Source: an uncultured Collinsella sp. (lineage in GTDB: Bacteria > Actinomycetota > Coriobacteriia > Coriobacteriales > Coriobacteriaceae). Taken from it: a DNA stretch of 64,000 nt. The notes beneath the pieces are model-generated. The model worked only from the letters and a program-made list of their open reading frames with translations, ran no database searches and was not told where the DNA came from. Location: contig UQPI01000002.1 of the NCBI GenBank assembly GCA_900542945.1, positions 1 through 64,000 of the forward strand. The letters run 5' to 3'. This document shows positions 17,330-26,362 of the stretch, piece by piece. Position 1 is the stretch's first letter, and each line of letters begins with the position of its first letter. The position numbers and the translations under genes were made by a program.

Positions 17330-17872
17330 TCACAAACAATTACCAGACTCCCCCGCCGCGCCCTCACGCGCGGCATATTCGTTGAGATACTTCACCGGAA
17401 TCGGCCACCTGGAGGGAGCTCCGTAGCGCGAAAGCCCCACATTGACCAGCTGAACCAGCAGCTCGGACAGATCATCACCTTCGAGCACCTCAATCGAGCG
17501 TACATGGATCGCCGTTGCCACATCCTCTTTGGTGCCGTTGTTGACGCCGACAAAGTAGCAGGTCATCCCTGCGCGTTCGAACGTTCCAATGCCGTAATAG
17601 GGCGAGTTGTAACTCTCGAAAAACTCCTTCTTACGACCCGCCCTACCCGTAAGCTGGTAATCGCGCACCAAGTTCACGAAGTCGCTAGAGAAGGTCGTCA
17701 AGCCCGTATCCCGCACGCGTGCGAGCATAGCGCGTCCGCCCGCCCGCACGTCAAAGATATAGGCGTCCTTGTCGAGCTTACCCTCGGCCGTCAGCAGCTC
17801 AAGCTCCATCTCGTCCACGGGACCGTCCTCGATCGGATGTGAGGCGTACGTAGTCCATGGCCCCGTCCGCAC
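17330..17872 (-). pseudogene. C-terminal part of frameshifted PIWI-like protein
   Basis: This frame continues the gene at 17799-19229 in the +1-shifted register. Joining them near 17845 gives a smooth sequence (MDYVRLT then SHPIEDGPVDEMELEL). The GTG at the frame start has no obvious ribosome site. The last 60 residues (AIHVRSIEVLEG, ELLVQLVNVGLSRYGAPSRW, PIPVKYLNEYA) resemble the closing helix and Pro-x-Pro end of PIWI/RNase H-fold domains, especially the pPIWI-RE type. No catalytic DEDX set is visible. Either the gene is broken, the read has an indel, or the two halves are made separately. Confidence 0.5.
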
Positions 17873-19229
17873 CGATCGTCAACGTCGCAAGGCGCTCATC
17901 CAGCTCAACCTTATCCTTCTCCTTGCGCGCAACATTGGCCACGCCGCAGACCGTCACCGACCCAACGCCAAAAGAGCCAAGGTCAAACGCCCTCACCCGT
18001 CCGTCGGCAACATCTTGCTTAACCAGCAGCTCTTTGAGCATGGCCCCCAGGATCCCCTCCTGTGCGCCGCGCACCTTTGCATTCGACGCCGCCTTAAACA
18101 GCGGCTCGCACACATCCGGCGTCACATGCTGTTCCACCACCCCAGCGTGCAGGGCATAGCCATCGTTCTCGGCAACCTCGTTAGGCACAACAACCAGATT
18201 CCAAGCCAACGGATCAACAACCCTGCCGTCATACGACGCGCGCACATCCCAGGAGGTATCGCTGAGTCGATCGGCGAGTTTGCGCGCGACCCCGGCAAGC
18301 CCTTTGCGCGCAAACGACACCACGACCCGCTGCCCCACCGAACGTTCCGCAACCACGCGGGCATATTGCTCGCTTTTCAAAACCTCGTAGAAGCTCTTAC
18401 GCGGATACTCTCTGAGCGACACCTGGGCAAAATCGCTGTACCGACGCTCAAGAATCTGCAGCTCTCGGTACAGGATGCCCTTCTTGGTATAGGCGACCTT
18501 TTCCGCTTGGGCCGAAAACGTAAGATCACGGCGCTTGGACGGCTTATCGCCCTTGGCGCGGCGCAGGATGCACTCGTCACGTTGTCCGTGAGCCAGCACC
18601 ACCGAAGCCACGGGCGACAGCCTGTAAGCAACCTGGCTGTTAATCTTCTCGAGCTCCTTCTTGTCGCCTGCCGCACGACCGATGAGCACCCGTCGCTTGG
18701 TAAACGTTCGGATCTTAAGTTCGAAGGTGCAATCCTCGTTGATAACGGTCTCGACCGTCTCAATCTTGGCAGGGCCCGTTCCAGCTTCCTCAATGGCGTC
18801 GCGGCGAGCACCCTTGGCGCTTACAACATACAAGTGTCCCGTGTCATTGGGAATCTCGTCCTCGATCCCCTCAAACTGCGAGCACGAGTTGAATAGCAGG
18901 CGCAGCGCGACATAATCTTCCAGCTCGTTCCAGTGAGTTTTAATCGGAACCATTTGCTCATGGGCGAGCGGGGCGTTCAGGTCGCCCGTCTGCGCGCCCG
19001 CCTTGACCATCAGAAAGACGCGGTTGTCCTCGAGCTGCGCAAGCGCGACGACCTTACCCGTCTGGCACACATCGGCCATAAAGTCTGCCACGGCATGCTT
19101 GCCCGCATCGCCGACGTTGCACCAAAAGACCGAGTAACGCTCCTCAGCAGCTGCGGCATCGAGCTGCACTACGAGCTCAGACACAGCGATATCTCCCAGC
19201 CCACACGGCTGGTCATGCTTCGATTGCAC
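17799..19229 (-). CDS. N-terminal part of putative PIWI/pPIWI-RE-like protein, frameshifted
   Basis: The product has 476 residues and ends prematurely in an Arg-rich out-of-frame tail (SDRGRSRGRDGA). The region at about residues 310-410 (SYDGRVVDPLAWNLVVVPNEVAEND, VEQHVTPDVCEPL, GAMLKELLVKQDV) is laid out like a MID domain. AFDLGSFGVGSVTVCGV then opens an RNase H-like part that continues in the next frame (17330-17872). Family assignment is tentative and rests on layout, on the C-terminus and on the neighbouring helicase-nuclease. The start is GTG at 19229 (GGAGG nine bases upstream) or GTG at 19184 (GGGAG). It overlaps the helicase gene by 17 bases. Confidence 0.6.
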   Translation of the reverse strand: MQSKHDQPCGLGDIAVSELVVQLDAAAAEERYSVFWCNVGDAGKHAVADFMADVCQTGKVVALAQLEDNRVFLMVKAGAQTGDLNAPLAHEQMVPIKTHWNELEDYVALRLLFNSCSQFEGIEDEIPNDTGHLYVVSAKGARRDAIEEAGTGPAKIETVETVINEDCTFELKIRTFTKRRVLIGRAAGDKKELEKINSQVAYRLSPVASVVLAHGQRDECILRRAKGDKPSKRRDLTFSAQAEKVAYTKKGILYRELQILERRYSDFAQVSLREYPRKSFYEVLKSEQYARVVAERSVGQRVVVSFARKGLAGVARKLADRLSDTSWDVRASYDGRVVDPLAWNLVVVPNEVAENDGYALHAGVVEQHVTPDVCEPLFKAASNAKVRGAQEGILGAMLKELLVKQDVADGRVRAFDLGSFGVGSVTVCGVANVARKEKDKVELDERLATLTIGADGAMDYVRLTSDRGRSRGRDGA

Positions 19230-22200
19230 GGCCGATCGCCTCCATCATCTCCAGGTTGATTGCTCCATCAGCTGCCATATAAGGGAAGGAGAACACCATC
19301 CCCTCGTCATCGCTTGGCTTTTGGCGGAGCTCCAACGCCGCTTCATCGGCCAAAACATTGACGATCAGCAGGCGCTTCGCCCCGACTTTTTGAGCCTTTG
19401 CCTTAAAGCGCTCTGCGTCCGTAGTCTCGCCGCCGCTGCGCCTGTAGGCCTCGTAGGCGCCAATGCGATAGTGCTTAAAGTCGATCCACACCCCGGTCTT
19501 GTTGCCGGCGGCATCGAGCACCTCAAAATCGCCGCCCGTCTCGGCATGGGCAGCATCACCACGCGCAAGCGAATACCGGCCATCGTAATATGCCTCGAAG
19601 ATAGCCCTACCGGCAGACTCTCCCAGTTCTCCCAGATACACCGCCTGGAACATATAGGGCGTCATGTGCGCCGTCGCCGCCGGCTGCAGCGTCGCGGGCA
19701 CCCCGTCGCGCGACCAACGCTCGCGCACCTCACGAATCGACAGCAACTCGGGCACGCGAGCCGCCGCCTGACATACCTGGCGAACCTTCGCACCCTTAAA
19801 GCCCTCGTTATAACGGCAGCACTCCTCCAGACGGGCGGTAATCTGCTCGACAGGCTCACCGTCATAGCTGGGAAACTCAAAATGCGGCACCTTGCACGCT
19901 CCGCCCTCTGCATATGCATAGCCACTCGCGGCGAACGGCATGTGCAGCGCAGTGCTTTTGCGCGCAGGATAGCTCGCCAGATCCTCCCACGGCAGGCAGA
20001 AATGATGTAGACAGAAGTCGCGCTCGTCGTCAAAGGCGACCAGATCTTCCTCACGCGCATCGAGTGAGGTAACCCTCCACGCCAGTCTCTCGTGCTTCTC
20101 TTTCGCCAGGTTGTTCCTAAAGGCAGCAAGGTTCTGTTGCTTGCTAGCAGCGTGCTGCTTCTTGTCCGCCATGTGATTGTTGACGGCCGCGCAGGCACCA
20201 ACCACCTGCTCCAGCTCGTAGCCCATCGGCAAATCGTGCAGGAACGAAAAGTCGCAATCGCCGGCGATTTTGCGATCGAGCATCACCCGTACGTGCGGCA
20301 TCTTTACGCTCGTGCGCATCAAGCGACCCACGGCCTGCGCCACAATGCGGGCTCCTTCGACCTGATAAGAGAGGGTGTCGCGCACCGGCAGTTTTCCGCC
20401 AACGCCCGCCAGTACCGTGCGCACGCGATGGCGCTTCTGAATAAACGGGATCTCACCGCGCGTCACGAGCTCCTCCTGTTCGACCACGCCAAGCAGCGCC
20501 TGCTGGTCAAACTTCTTTGAACTAATATCGACTCCCCAGGTCAAGCGGCTCGTGGGCGACTCCACGTACAAAAAATCGAGATCCATCTTGGGATGTCGCT
20601 CAGCGTTATCAAAGCCGCAGTCCACCTGGCGCACCGTGCTGCGCAGGCTCTCCGGCACCTCGTATTTGAGGTTTTTGGAAAAGCCGCCAGCAGCAAGATT
20701 AATAAACATCAGGGTCGGCTTGCCGTCCTTCAGACGCCCCTGAGCGTCACGCCAGCCCTCTTCCCAGCCGGAGGCGTTAAAGCACGGCACCATATCCTTG
20801 GCCTCCTCGAGCGACTTCTCGTACGACGCCTCGGGGTGCTTAACGCTCCTAATCACCAGTTCGGCAACGATTTCTCGGGCAAGATCCAGCGCCAAACTAT
20901 TAAAGTCGCCATGGTTTCCCATGTGTCGTGTCGTAAAGATGGCTCCCGCCTGCTGCTCACTGCGCGCCACGCCACGCGCCCAGGCGCTCACGGCAACGAG
21001 CGTCTTGCTCAGACGCTTTAGTTCAAACTCGATGCTTTCGGCATCGCTCGTGGTCACCCTGTCGGCAATCTTTCGGCGCAGGCACGCCGCAAGCCCTTCG
21101 CTCACGCCAATCTGGTCAAAGAATCCCATCACATGCTCGTACACCTCGTCGGGCGACACGATACCGCCGCCATAGGCGCCGCCGGCCACGGCCGCCATGC
21201 CGGCAAGCTTCTTGGACTCGTCAACCCAAACGACGTCGACGGCGTACATCGTTGCCGCCTGCTTGTTGAACAGCCTGGTCTGCCGCACGATCTCCTGGTT
21301 GAGCTCGCCAATCCAGGCATCTTTACGAACCACGCCATGCACTTCGTCCAGGTAATCCAGGTCAAAGTTCTTAATAGTCGGTGCATTCCAGGTGGCGCTC
21401 ATGCACACACAGGGAGCCTTGGCGGCAATGGATGCCAGATACGCCTCGGGCATGCGCTCAATGCCGTGATTAGTCAGGTACGTGGTAAACATATGGTCGA
21501 TGGTGGTTTCCATCACCAGGTAGTCAACACCACGCGCATACATCGAGTCGTCAACGGCATCGATTTCATCGTTCTTGCGGTCCTTAAAGAACAGCGCCAG
21601 CATCAACGAATTCCAGAAGTATTTCTCGTTGGTCTGGTCGTTCCTAATGCCCAGGGCATCGATGATATTCTTGCGCGAAAGATCGTCCTTGTACGAAATG
21701 CTGCCGTAGTACAGCTTGTCCATAAGCGTGGCACAGCGGGCAAGATGGCCCACCACCATCCTGACAAGGCCGCGCGCACGGCGCACCGCCTTATTGACGG
21801 TCTGCTGCTCGTCCGTCCCACAAGACGTAATCATGTTGCGGTTGCGGCGAGTATCGAGCTCATAGCGCAAGGGATTCGACAGGCCATCGCCCACCGAAAT
21901 ATCGTCGCTGCCAAACAGATGACGACCGGCAAGCTGCTCGTCTTTCGCCTTGTCAGACAGGGCAAAAGGCTGCTGCAGCTCCATATCCTGAATACACGCA
22001 GCGATCATCTTTTGAATACGCTTGGCACCCTTGGCGATCTCTTCGGCAGCCGTCTCCACACTTGCGCGCGAAACCTTGCCCGTTGCCGCGTTTGACCCCT
22101 CGTGCTCGCCCGAGGTCGAGGCATGCGTATAGACCGCCATCCACTGGTCCCGATTTCCCAGCAGCAGAGGATCAACCACGCCGCCATTAAAATGACGGTC

Positions 22201-23145
22201 AAGAATACGCAGCATCTCGTCGGGCTGAAATTTCATATGTCCCGCCGCCAGCATCGACAGCATATCGGCCTTCGCATGGTCGATCTCGTCAAAGATAAAC
22301 AGGCATTCGTCGGCAACCGCTGCGTTAAAGAACACAACGCCCGCTTCTGTCACCGTATCGATTCTATTGACGAGCTTTTGCGGCGTGCATGCAATTACAT
22401 GCGGCGCGCGCTTATCGTTAAGCAATGCCGAGGGCCAAATCCGGGGAATCTCCTCAATGCCACGCGTGATGCTCTGGCGTCCACGGCTCACCGCTCGACG
22501 CAAGCTCGCGTCTGCCAACGCCAGCTTATCCCACAGCCCTGGAGTCAGGCGGTCGACAACGCTTCCCAGACGCTCCTTCTTGTCCAAAAGGCCCAAAAGG
22601 TCATCGGCGACCTCCATCACACCGCGCCACGCTTGCGCAATATCGCGAAGAACGGCCTCGTCCTTTGCTCCAAAGGGGCATGGAATATCGCGCGGCCTTA
22701 CGCTGCCCTTGTCAAACGTGGCGTCGATCCAGTTTTTGATGTTCTCGCCCGCTCGCGGAAGATCGAACACCATGCGCTCCGCATCATCGTCACTCATGCC
22801 CTGCTCAACCAACAATTCGCGCACGTTTGCAACATAGTTGTCGCGGTTGTCCTTACCCGGAACCACAAACACCAGAGTACGGCGACCGGGACATTTATTA
22901 AAACAGCCCGACTCATCCCAGCCGCCGGCAATCAGGTCTGCCGTGACCTGCTCGGCCGTGTAGTTTTTACCCGAGCCCGTTGTGGCGCCCAAAAAGTACA
23001 GGCCGTTGTTGTCCTGATCCTTGGGGACAAACAGCGCACGCTCAAAAAACTCGCGCATCGCCTTTTGGCGCGCAAGATAGGGAGAAAGCTCCTTGTCGCC
23101 CGCAGACGACGGATTCGATTGACAGTTCAGCTTCCACGTAGCCAT
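19213..23145 (-). CDS. SF2 helicase with C-terminal PD-(D/E)XK-like nuclease
   Basis: A 1310-residue protein. Helicase motifs: Walker A GATTGSGKN (residues 53-61), Walker B FIFDEID (DEID at 286-289), motif III MSATWNAP and motif VI QAVGRLMRT (about 935). The C-terminus reads YLGELGESAGRAIFEAYY followed by GDFEVLDAAGNKTGVWIDFKHY (about 1224). This E...D...DxK arrangement is that of a restriction-type nuclease and resembles helicases paired with pPIWI-RE proteins. It probably opens and cuts invading DNA. The ATG at 23145 has GGAGG seven bases upstream. It is the fourth gene of the leftward operon, and the PIWI-like gene overlaps its end. Confidence 0.8.
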   Translation of the reverse strand: MATWKLNCQSNPSSAGDKELSPYLARQKAMREFFERALFVPKDQDNNGLYFLGATTGSGKNYTAEQVTADLIAGGWDESGCFNKCPGRRTLVFVVPGKDNRDNYVANVRELLVEQGMSDDDAERMVFDLPRAGENIKNWIDATFDKGSVRPRDIPCPFGAKDEAVLRDIAQAWRGVMEVADDLLGLLDKKERLGSVVDRLTPGLWDKLALADASLRRAVSRGRQSITRGIEEIPRIWPSALLNDKRAPHVIACTPQKLVNRIDTVTEAGVVFFNAAVADECLFIFDEIDHAKADMLSMLAAGHMKFQPDEMLRILDRHFNGGVVDPLLLGNRDQWMAVYTHASTSGEHEGSNAATGKVSRASVETAAEEIAKGAKRIQKMIAACIQDMELQQPFALSDKAKDEQLAGRHLFGSDDISVGDGLSNPLRYELDTRRNRNMITSCGTDEQQTVNKAVRRARGLVRMVVGHLARCATLMDKLYYGSISYKDDLSRKNIIDALGIRNDQTNEKYFWNSLMLALFFKDRKNDEIDAVDDSMYARGVDYLVMETTIDHMFTTYLTNHGIERMPEAYLASIAAKAPCVCMSATWNAPTIKNFDLDYLDEVHGVVRKDAWIGELNQEIVRQTRLFNKQAATMYAVDVVWVDESKKLAGMAAVAGGAYGGGIVSPDEVYEHVMGFFDQIGVSEGLAACLRRKIADRVTTSDAESIEFELKRLSKTLVAVSAWARGVARSEQQAGAIFTTRHMGNHGDFNSLALDLAREIVAELVIRSVKHPEASYEKSLEEAKDMVPCFNASGWEEGWRDAQGRLKDGKPTLMFINLAAGGFSKNLKYEVPESLRSTVRQVDCGFDNAERHPKMDLDFLYVESPTSRLTWGVDISSKKFDQQALLGVVEQEELVTRGEIPFIQKRHRVRTVLAGVGGKLPVRDTLSYQVEGARIVAQAVGRLMRTSVKMPHVRVMLDRKIAGDCDFSFLHDLPMGYELEQVVGACAAVNNHMADKKQHAASKQQNLAAFRNNLAKEKHERLAWRVTSLDAREEDLVAFDDERDFCLHHFCLPWEDLASYPARKSTALHMPFAASGYAYAEGGACKVPHFEFPSYDGEPVEQITARLEECCRYNEGFKGAKVRQVCQAAARVPELLSIREVRERWSRDGVPATLQPAATAHMTPYMFQAVYLGELGESAGRAIFEAYYDGRYSLARGDAAHAETGGDFEVLDAAGNKTGVWIDFKHYRIGAYEAYRRSGGETTDAERFKAKAQKVGAKRLLIVNVLADEAALELRQKPSDDEGMVFSFPYMAADGAINLEMMEAIGRAIEA

Positions 23146-23274
23146 GGTCAAACCTCCGATTTAGTTGTTGCATGTGTTGAATACCATCCCGTGCGGACAA
23201 AAACTCACGCAGGGCGGCTGAGCGATGGCATCTATGCCGCTTGAGAAAAGAAAGGAAAGAGAAGCAGTCGGCGA

Positions 23275-25044
23275 CTACTCGCACGAAGCGAGCAGCTTCT
23301 CAAGATCGCATTCCAACGCCTCGCGCTCCTCAGCGTCGATCACCGCGAGGGCGACACGCATCAGGGACACATCGGCGGCAAGCTCCTTTACCTGGTCGGG
23401 ACGCTTGCTAAAGTGGTCGTAAATCCGCAGGGCCTCCCCGGCCGCCAGGTACTGCCACTTTTCCAACGAAGGCTTTTCGGACCTGCTCATGGCATCGACC
23501 CACTCGCCAAGACCCTGAAAACCGTTGCCCGTAGTCGTGCCGTTCATAACCACATCGAGCGGGCTCAGCAAGCAATCGGGCGATTTTTTGTACACCAATT
23601 TGGTGAGCGTAAGCACCTGAGCAAGGTTGCGATACTGTTCCTTGTCGGCATAGAGCACGTCGTTGTAGCAGGCGCACGCCTTAAGCAGCTCGTGGGCGGC
23701 AATGCGCTCCGGCCCATCAAACGGAACGCCGCGCAACAACACCCCAGCAAGATCGAATGCCTTGCCGCCCTGCACGATCTTGTCGAGCGCCGAACCGTCC
23801 ACCAAATCCGCCAGCCAAGCAAACTCAGGCTGATACGGCTTATGCTCGTCCTCGTCCTCATGCTCCATCCAGTCGCTTACCAACGCCAGGGCTTCAATCT
23901 CTCTCCCGTTCAGAAAGGGCGAATTCTCCCCCATCTCTTCCTGCAAAAAGCCCCGCGGCTCATGAGAGCGCTCGTACGCAACCGCAAGTTCCCCGTCGCT
24001 CACGACCAAGGTCGCACGGGAAATATAGGTATCTTCCCGCATGTCCCTCCAGGCGTACATCATAAGGGGACGCAGTTGACGGAGCATGCCGCGCGCGCCG
24101 GCACCTTCCTTAACCGCGCGCTTCGCCGCAAGGCGAGCAGCATCTGCCATCAGCTCCATCTTGGCGCCATTTCCCATCATGTTGTTGTACTTGGGCAGGT
24201 ACTGTTCATACGCAATCTGGACCAGATCGTCCACGCTCAAGGCGTTAAAGTTAATCACCGAGCCAATGCGCCCGCACAGCTCGGACATAATACCCCAAGT
24301 CTCAACATCCTCGATGGTCGCACTGTCTCGCAGCTCGTTTGCCGATTTTGCGGCGGTGCACACGGCGGCATACGAGGATCCGAAGCCGACCGTGGTGCCA
24401 GACTTGTCACTCAGGCGCTTGCGCACCAGAGCATCCAAGCCCATAAAGGCGCCGCCCAAAATGCAAACAACCTGATCGAGGTTGAGCGTCTTAATGGCCG
24501 CACTCTTGGAGGTATCGCATTCAAACGGCATCTCCCCGCCTTCCAAGAGCTTAAGGAACGACTGCGATGGACTAAAGCTTGATGCAACTTCGCCCCCATC
24601 GGGCTCGGCACGAACTGCCTTGTCAAACTCGTCAAAGAGCACCAAACAGATATCGCCGGGATTGGCAGCCTGATAGTCCGCGACCTGCGACAGGCAGTTG
24701 CTCATGCTGGCACCGCGCCAGCCCTCGCCCGTCATGGTGGAGACATCGAACACAAACAGCTTGAGCCCCGCGGCATCCGCCACGGCCTTGATGGTGTGGG
24801 TCTTTCCCGTGCCAGTGGAGCCCATCACCAAAATGGCAGCGGGCGAAAGAACGTCGCGCGGGTCGGCGCCGCGTGCCAACATCACGCAGCGGTTGACCTC
24901 AAAGCTCAGCGCCGTCACAAAGGCCTCCAAGCTTCCTTCGTGGCCAATAACACTCTGACGCGTCTGCTCCACCAGACGCGTAGGCGCAATTCGATTGAGC
25001 AAGTCCTGGTAGCGATCGATGTTTCGATACTGCTTCTGAGTCAT
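23275..25044 (-). CDS. ClpX-like AAA+ ATPase
   Basis: A 589-residue AAA+ protein. Walker A is GSTGTGKT (75-82), Walker B VLFDEFD (135-141), sensor 1 is near CILGGAF, and an arginine-finger region is ELCGRIGSVINFN (Arg259), all in ClpX order. Between them, KSGTTVGFGSSYAAV (Val219-Gly220-Phe221) matches the place and form of the IGF loop with which ClpX docks ClpP. The N-terminal zinc domain of ClpX is missing, and about 250 extra C-terminal residues are unlike ClpX. The ATG at 25044 has GGAAGG five bases upstream; the frame is open to 25062. It likely unfolds proteins or remodels its operon partners. Confidence 0.83.
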   Translation of the reverse strand: MTQKQYRNIDRYQDLLNRIAPTRLVEQTRQSVIGHEGSLEAFVTALSFEVNRCVMLARGADPRDVLSPAAILVMGSTGTGKTHTIKAVADAAGLKLFVFDVSTMTGEGWRGASMSNCLSQVADYQAANPGDICLVLFDEFDKAVRAEPDGGEVASSFSPSQSFLKLLEGGEMPFECDTSKSAAIKTLNLDQVVCILGGAFMGLDALVRKRLSDKSGTTVGFGSSYAAVCTAAKSANELRDSATIEDVETWGIMSELCGRIGSVINFNALSVDDLVQIAYEQYLPKYNNMMGNGAKMELMADAARLAAKRAVKEGAGARGMLRQLRPLMMYAWRDMREDTYISRATLVVSDGELAVAYERSHEPRGFLQEEMGENSPFLNGREIEALALVSDWMEHEDEDEHKPYQPEFAWLADLVDGSALDKIVQGGKAFDLAGVLLRGVPFDGPERIAAHELLKACACYNDVLYADKEQYRNLAQVLTLTKLVYKKSPDCLLSPLDVVMNGTTTGNGFQGLGEWVDAMSRSEKPSLEKWQYLAAGEALRIYDHFSKRPDQVKELAADVSLMRVALAVIDAEEREALECDLEKLLASCE

Positions 25045-25104
25045 GGGCGCCTTCCTTTCCATATTGGTTTTCTTTCCTTCGATGTGGGCCGAGCCCTTAA
25101 ACCA

Positions 25105-25311
25105 CTACAGTGCCAGCGATGTCGCCGACTCCAGATAGATCACGTTGCCCGGCTGGGTAAAGACCGGAATGTGGTAGAGCAGCTGCAAAATGCCCTGCTT
25201 GAGCAGCGGAAACAGTGTGGGATGCAACACTTCGTACATCAGGGCACCAGCCATAAGAGCGGTAAGTATGGCAAGCAGCAGAAGCTTTTGAGCGTTAGAG
25301 AATACCGACAT
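25105..25311 (-). CDS. small membrane protein of locus A
   Basis: A 68-residue product beginning MSVFSNAQKLLLLAILTALMAGALMY, a single membrane helix, then an amphipathic stretch (FPLLKQGILQLLYHIPVF). The start at 25311 has AAAGGA upstream. It lies between the larger membrane protein and the ClpX-like gene, with gaps of 14 and 60 bases, so all are in one operon. It could anchor or sense for the ATPase. No family is recognised. Confidence 0.65.
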   Translation of the reverse strand: MSVFSNAQKLLLLAILTALMAGALMYEVLHPTLFPLLKQGILQLLYHIPVFTQPGNVIYLESATSLAL

Positions 25312-25325
25312 GGTCGTTCCTTTCT

Positions 25326-26093
25326 TCATGCGAGATATTTGGATTGCGTTGTGGGTAAGCGACTCATAGCGATGGCAATGCCAATAACCGTGATAACCAC
25401 GGGGATCGCAAGCGATGCAAACAGAATCCCGGCAAAAAGGCCCACCACCAGCGCGCACACGATGATGACCAGCGTGGTGGGTACAAGCGCAAGCAGAGGA
25501 GTAACCACGCAGGCGGATGCAAAGCGAAGCCCGTGGAACTTGTGCTCATCGGGAAATAGAGCGTTAAGGACCCCTTCGACAATTCGCCACTCGACAATCG
25601 TTCCGATGGTTAAGACAACCGCCCAAAGCAGGTAATCATTTGCACGGGAATCCGAAGCCATCTTTCCGGTGACGCCAGCCCAACAATCAAATGCCGCGGT
25701 ATAGCCCAGCAAACAGACGATCGCGCAGACGACGGATGCAAATGCGCCCGCGCTCTCGATTGCACCGAGCAGCTCGCACATGTCGGATTCGCGCCCTCCC
25801 GTTAACAGCACGATCCATTTGTGGGCAAGCGCCGCAACAAACGCCGCGCCCAGCACAACCCAGTACACCCTAAACGCCACCAGGCGCCATGAATGGAGCG
25901 GGATCACCGTGTTGCTCTCGCTAATCTCGAACATAAACCCGCCGAGCCACGTCGTCAGCAAGCACATCATGTCGATGGCGACCACGTAGAGTACAACCGC
26001 AAAGACGGTTTGCAGAATCATGCCGAAAATATTCATCGCCGTTGGCTTCTTGGGGGCGTCCGGCTCGATTCTGTACATGTCGTATCCGTTCAT
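25326..26093 (-). CDS. multi-pass membrane protein of locus A
   Basis: A 255-residue protein with about six membrane helices (e.g. IFGMILQTVFAVVLYVVAI, FRVYWVVLGAAFVAALA, SAGAFASVVCAIVCLLGYTAAF, LLWAVVLTIGTIV, and a long C-terminal hydrophobic pair). AAGGA precedes the ATG. It is the first gene of the leftward operon, after a promoter region with repeated ACAACTAG. No family is recognised. A membrane sensor or effector for the helicase/PIWI-like system is one possibility, by analogy with defence systems that end in membrane proteins. Confidence 0.7.
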   Translation of the reverse strand: MNGYDMYRIEPDAPKKPTAMNIFGMILQTVFAVVLYVVAIDMMCLLTTWLGGFMFEISESNTVIPLHSWRLVAFRVYWVVLGAAFVAALAHKWIVLLTGGRESDMCELLGAIESAGAFASVVCAIVCLLGYTAAFDCWAGVTGKMASDSRANDYLLWAVVLTIGTIVEWRIVEGVLNALFPDEHKFHGLRFASACVVTPLLALVPTTLVIIVCALVVGLFAGILFASLAIPVVITVIGIAIAMSRLPTTQSKYLA

Positions 26094-26115
26094 TAGCTGT
26101 CCTTTCGTTGCTGAA

Positions 26116-26155
26116 ACAACTAGTTGGTTTATCCACTGTAGCTTGATACAACTAG
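26116..26155. promoter_or_regulatory. repeated ACAACTAG motif between divergent locus A genes
   Basis: ACAACTAG occurs at 26116-26123, within the 10-bp palindrome CAACTAGTTG (26117-26126), and again at 26148-26155. It lies immediately upstream of the leftward operon and about 210 bases before the rightward gene at 26363. It is a candidate operator; no bound protein is known. Confidence 0.4.
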
Positions 26156-26362
26156 GAGATATGCAAATCTCTTAGTGTTAGTATCTAGCGAAATATTACC
26201 CAATGCGTACGGCCTCATACGCACCATTCGATTTTTTTCTTTTTCATTTGAGTGCCCCGTCTGAAAAACGCCGCAACTGCTCTTCTTGTAGACTGAAGGC
26301 AATTGAGCCGCGACGGGCCAGTCAGCGAACCGCGCAATATAGGGAATATGCAGGAGGTGCGC

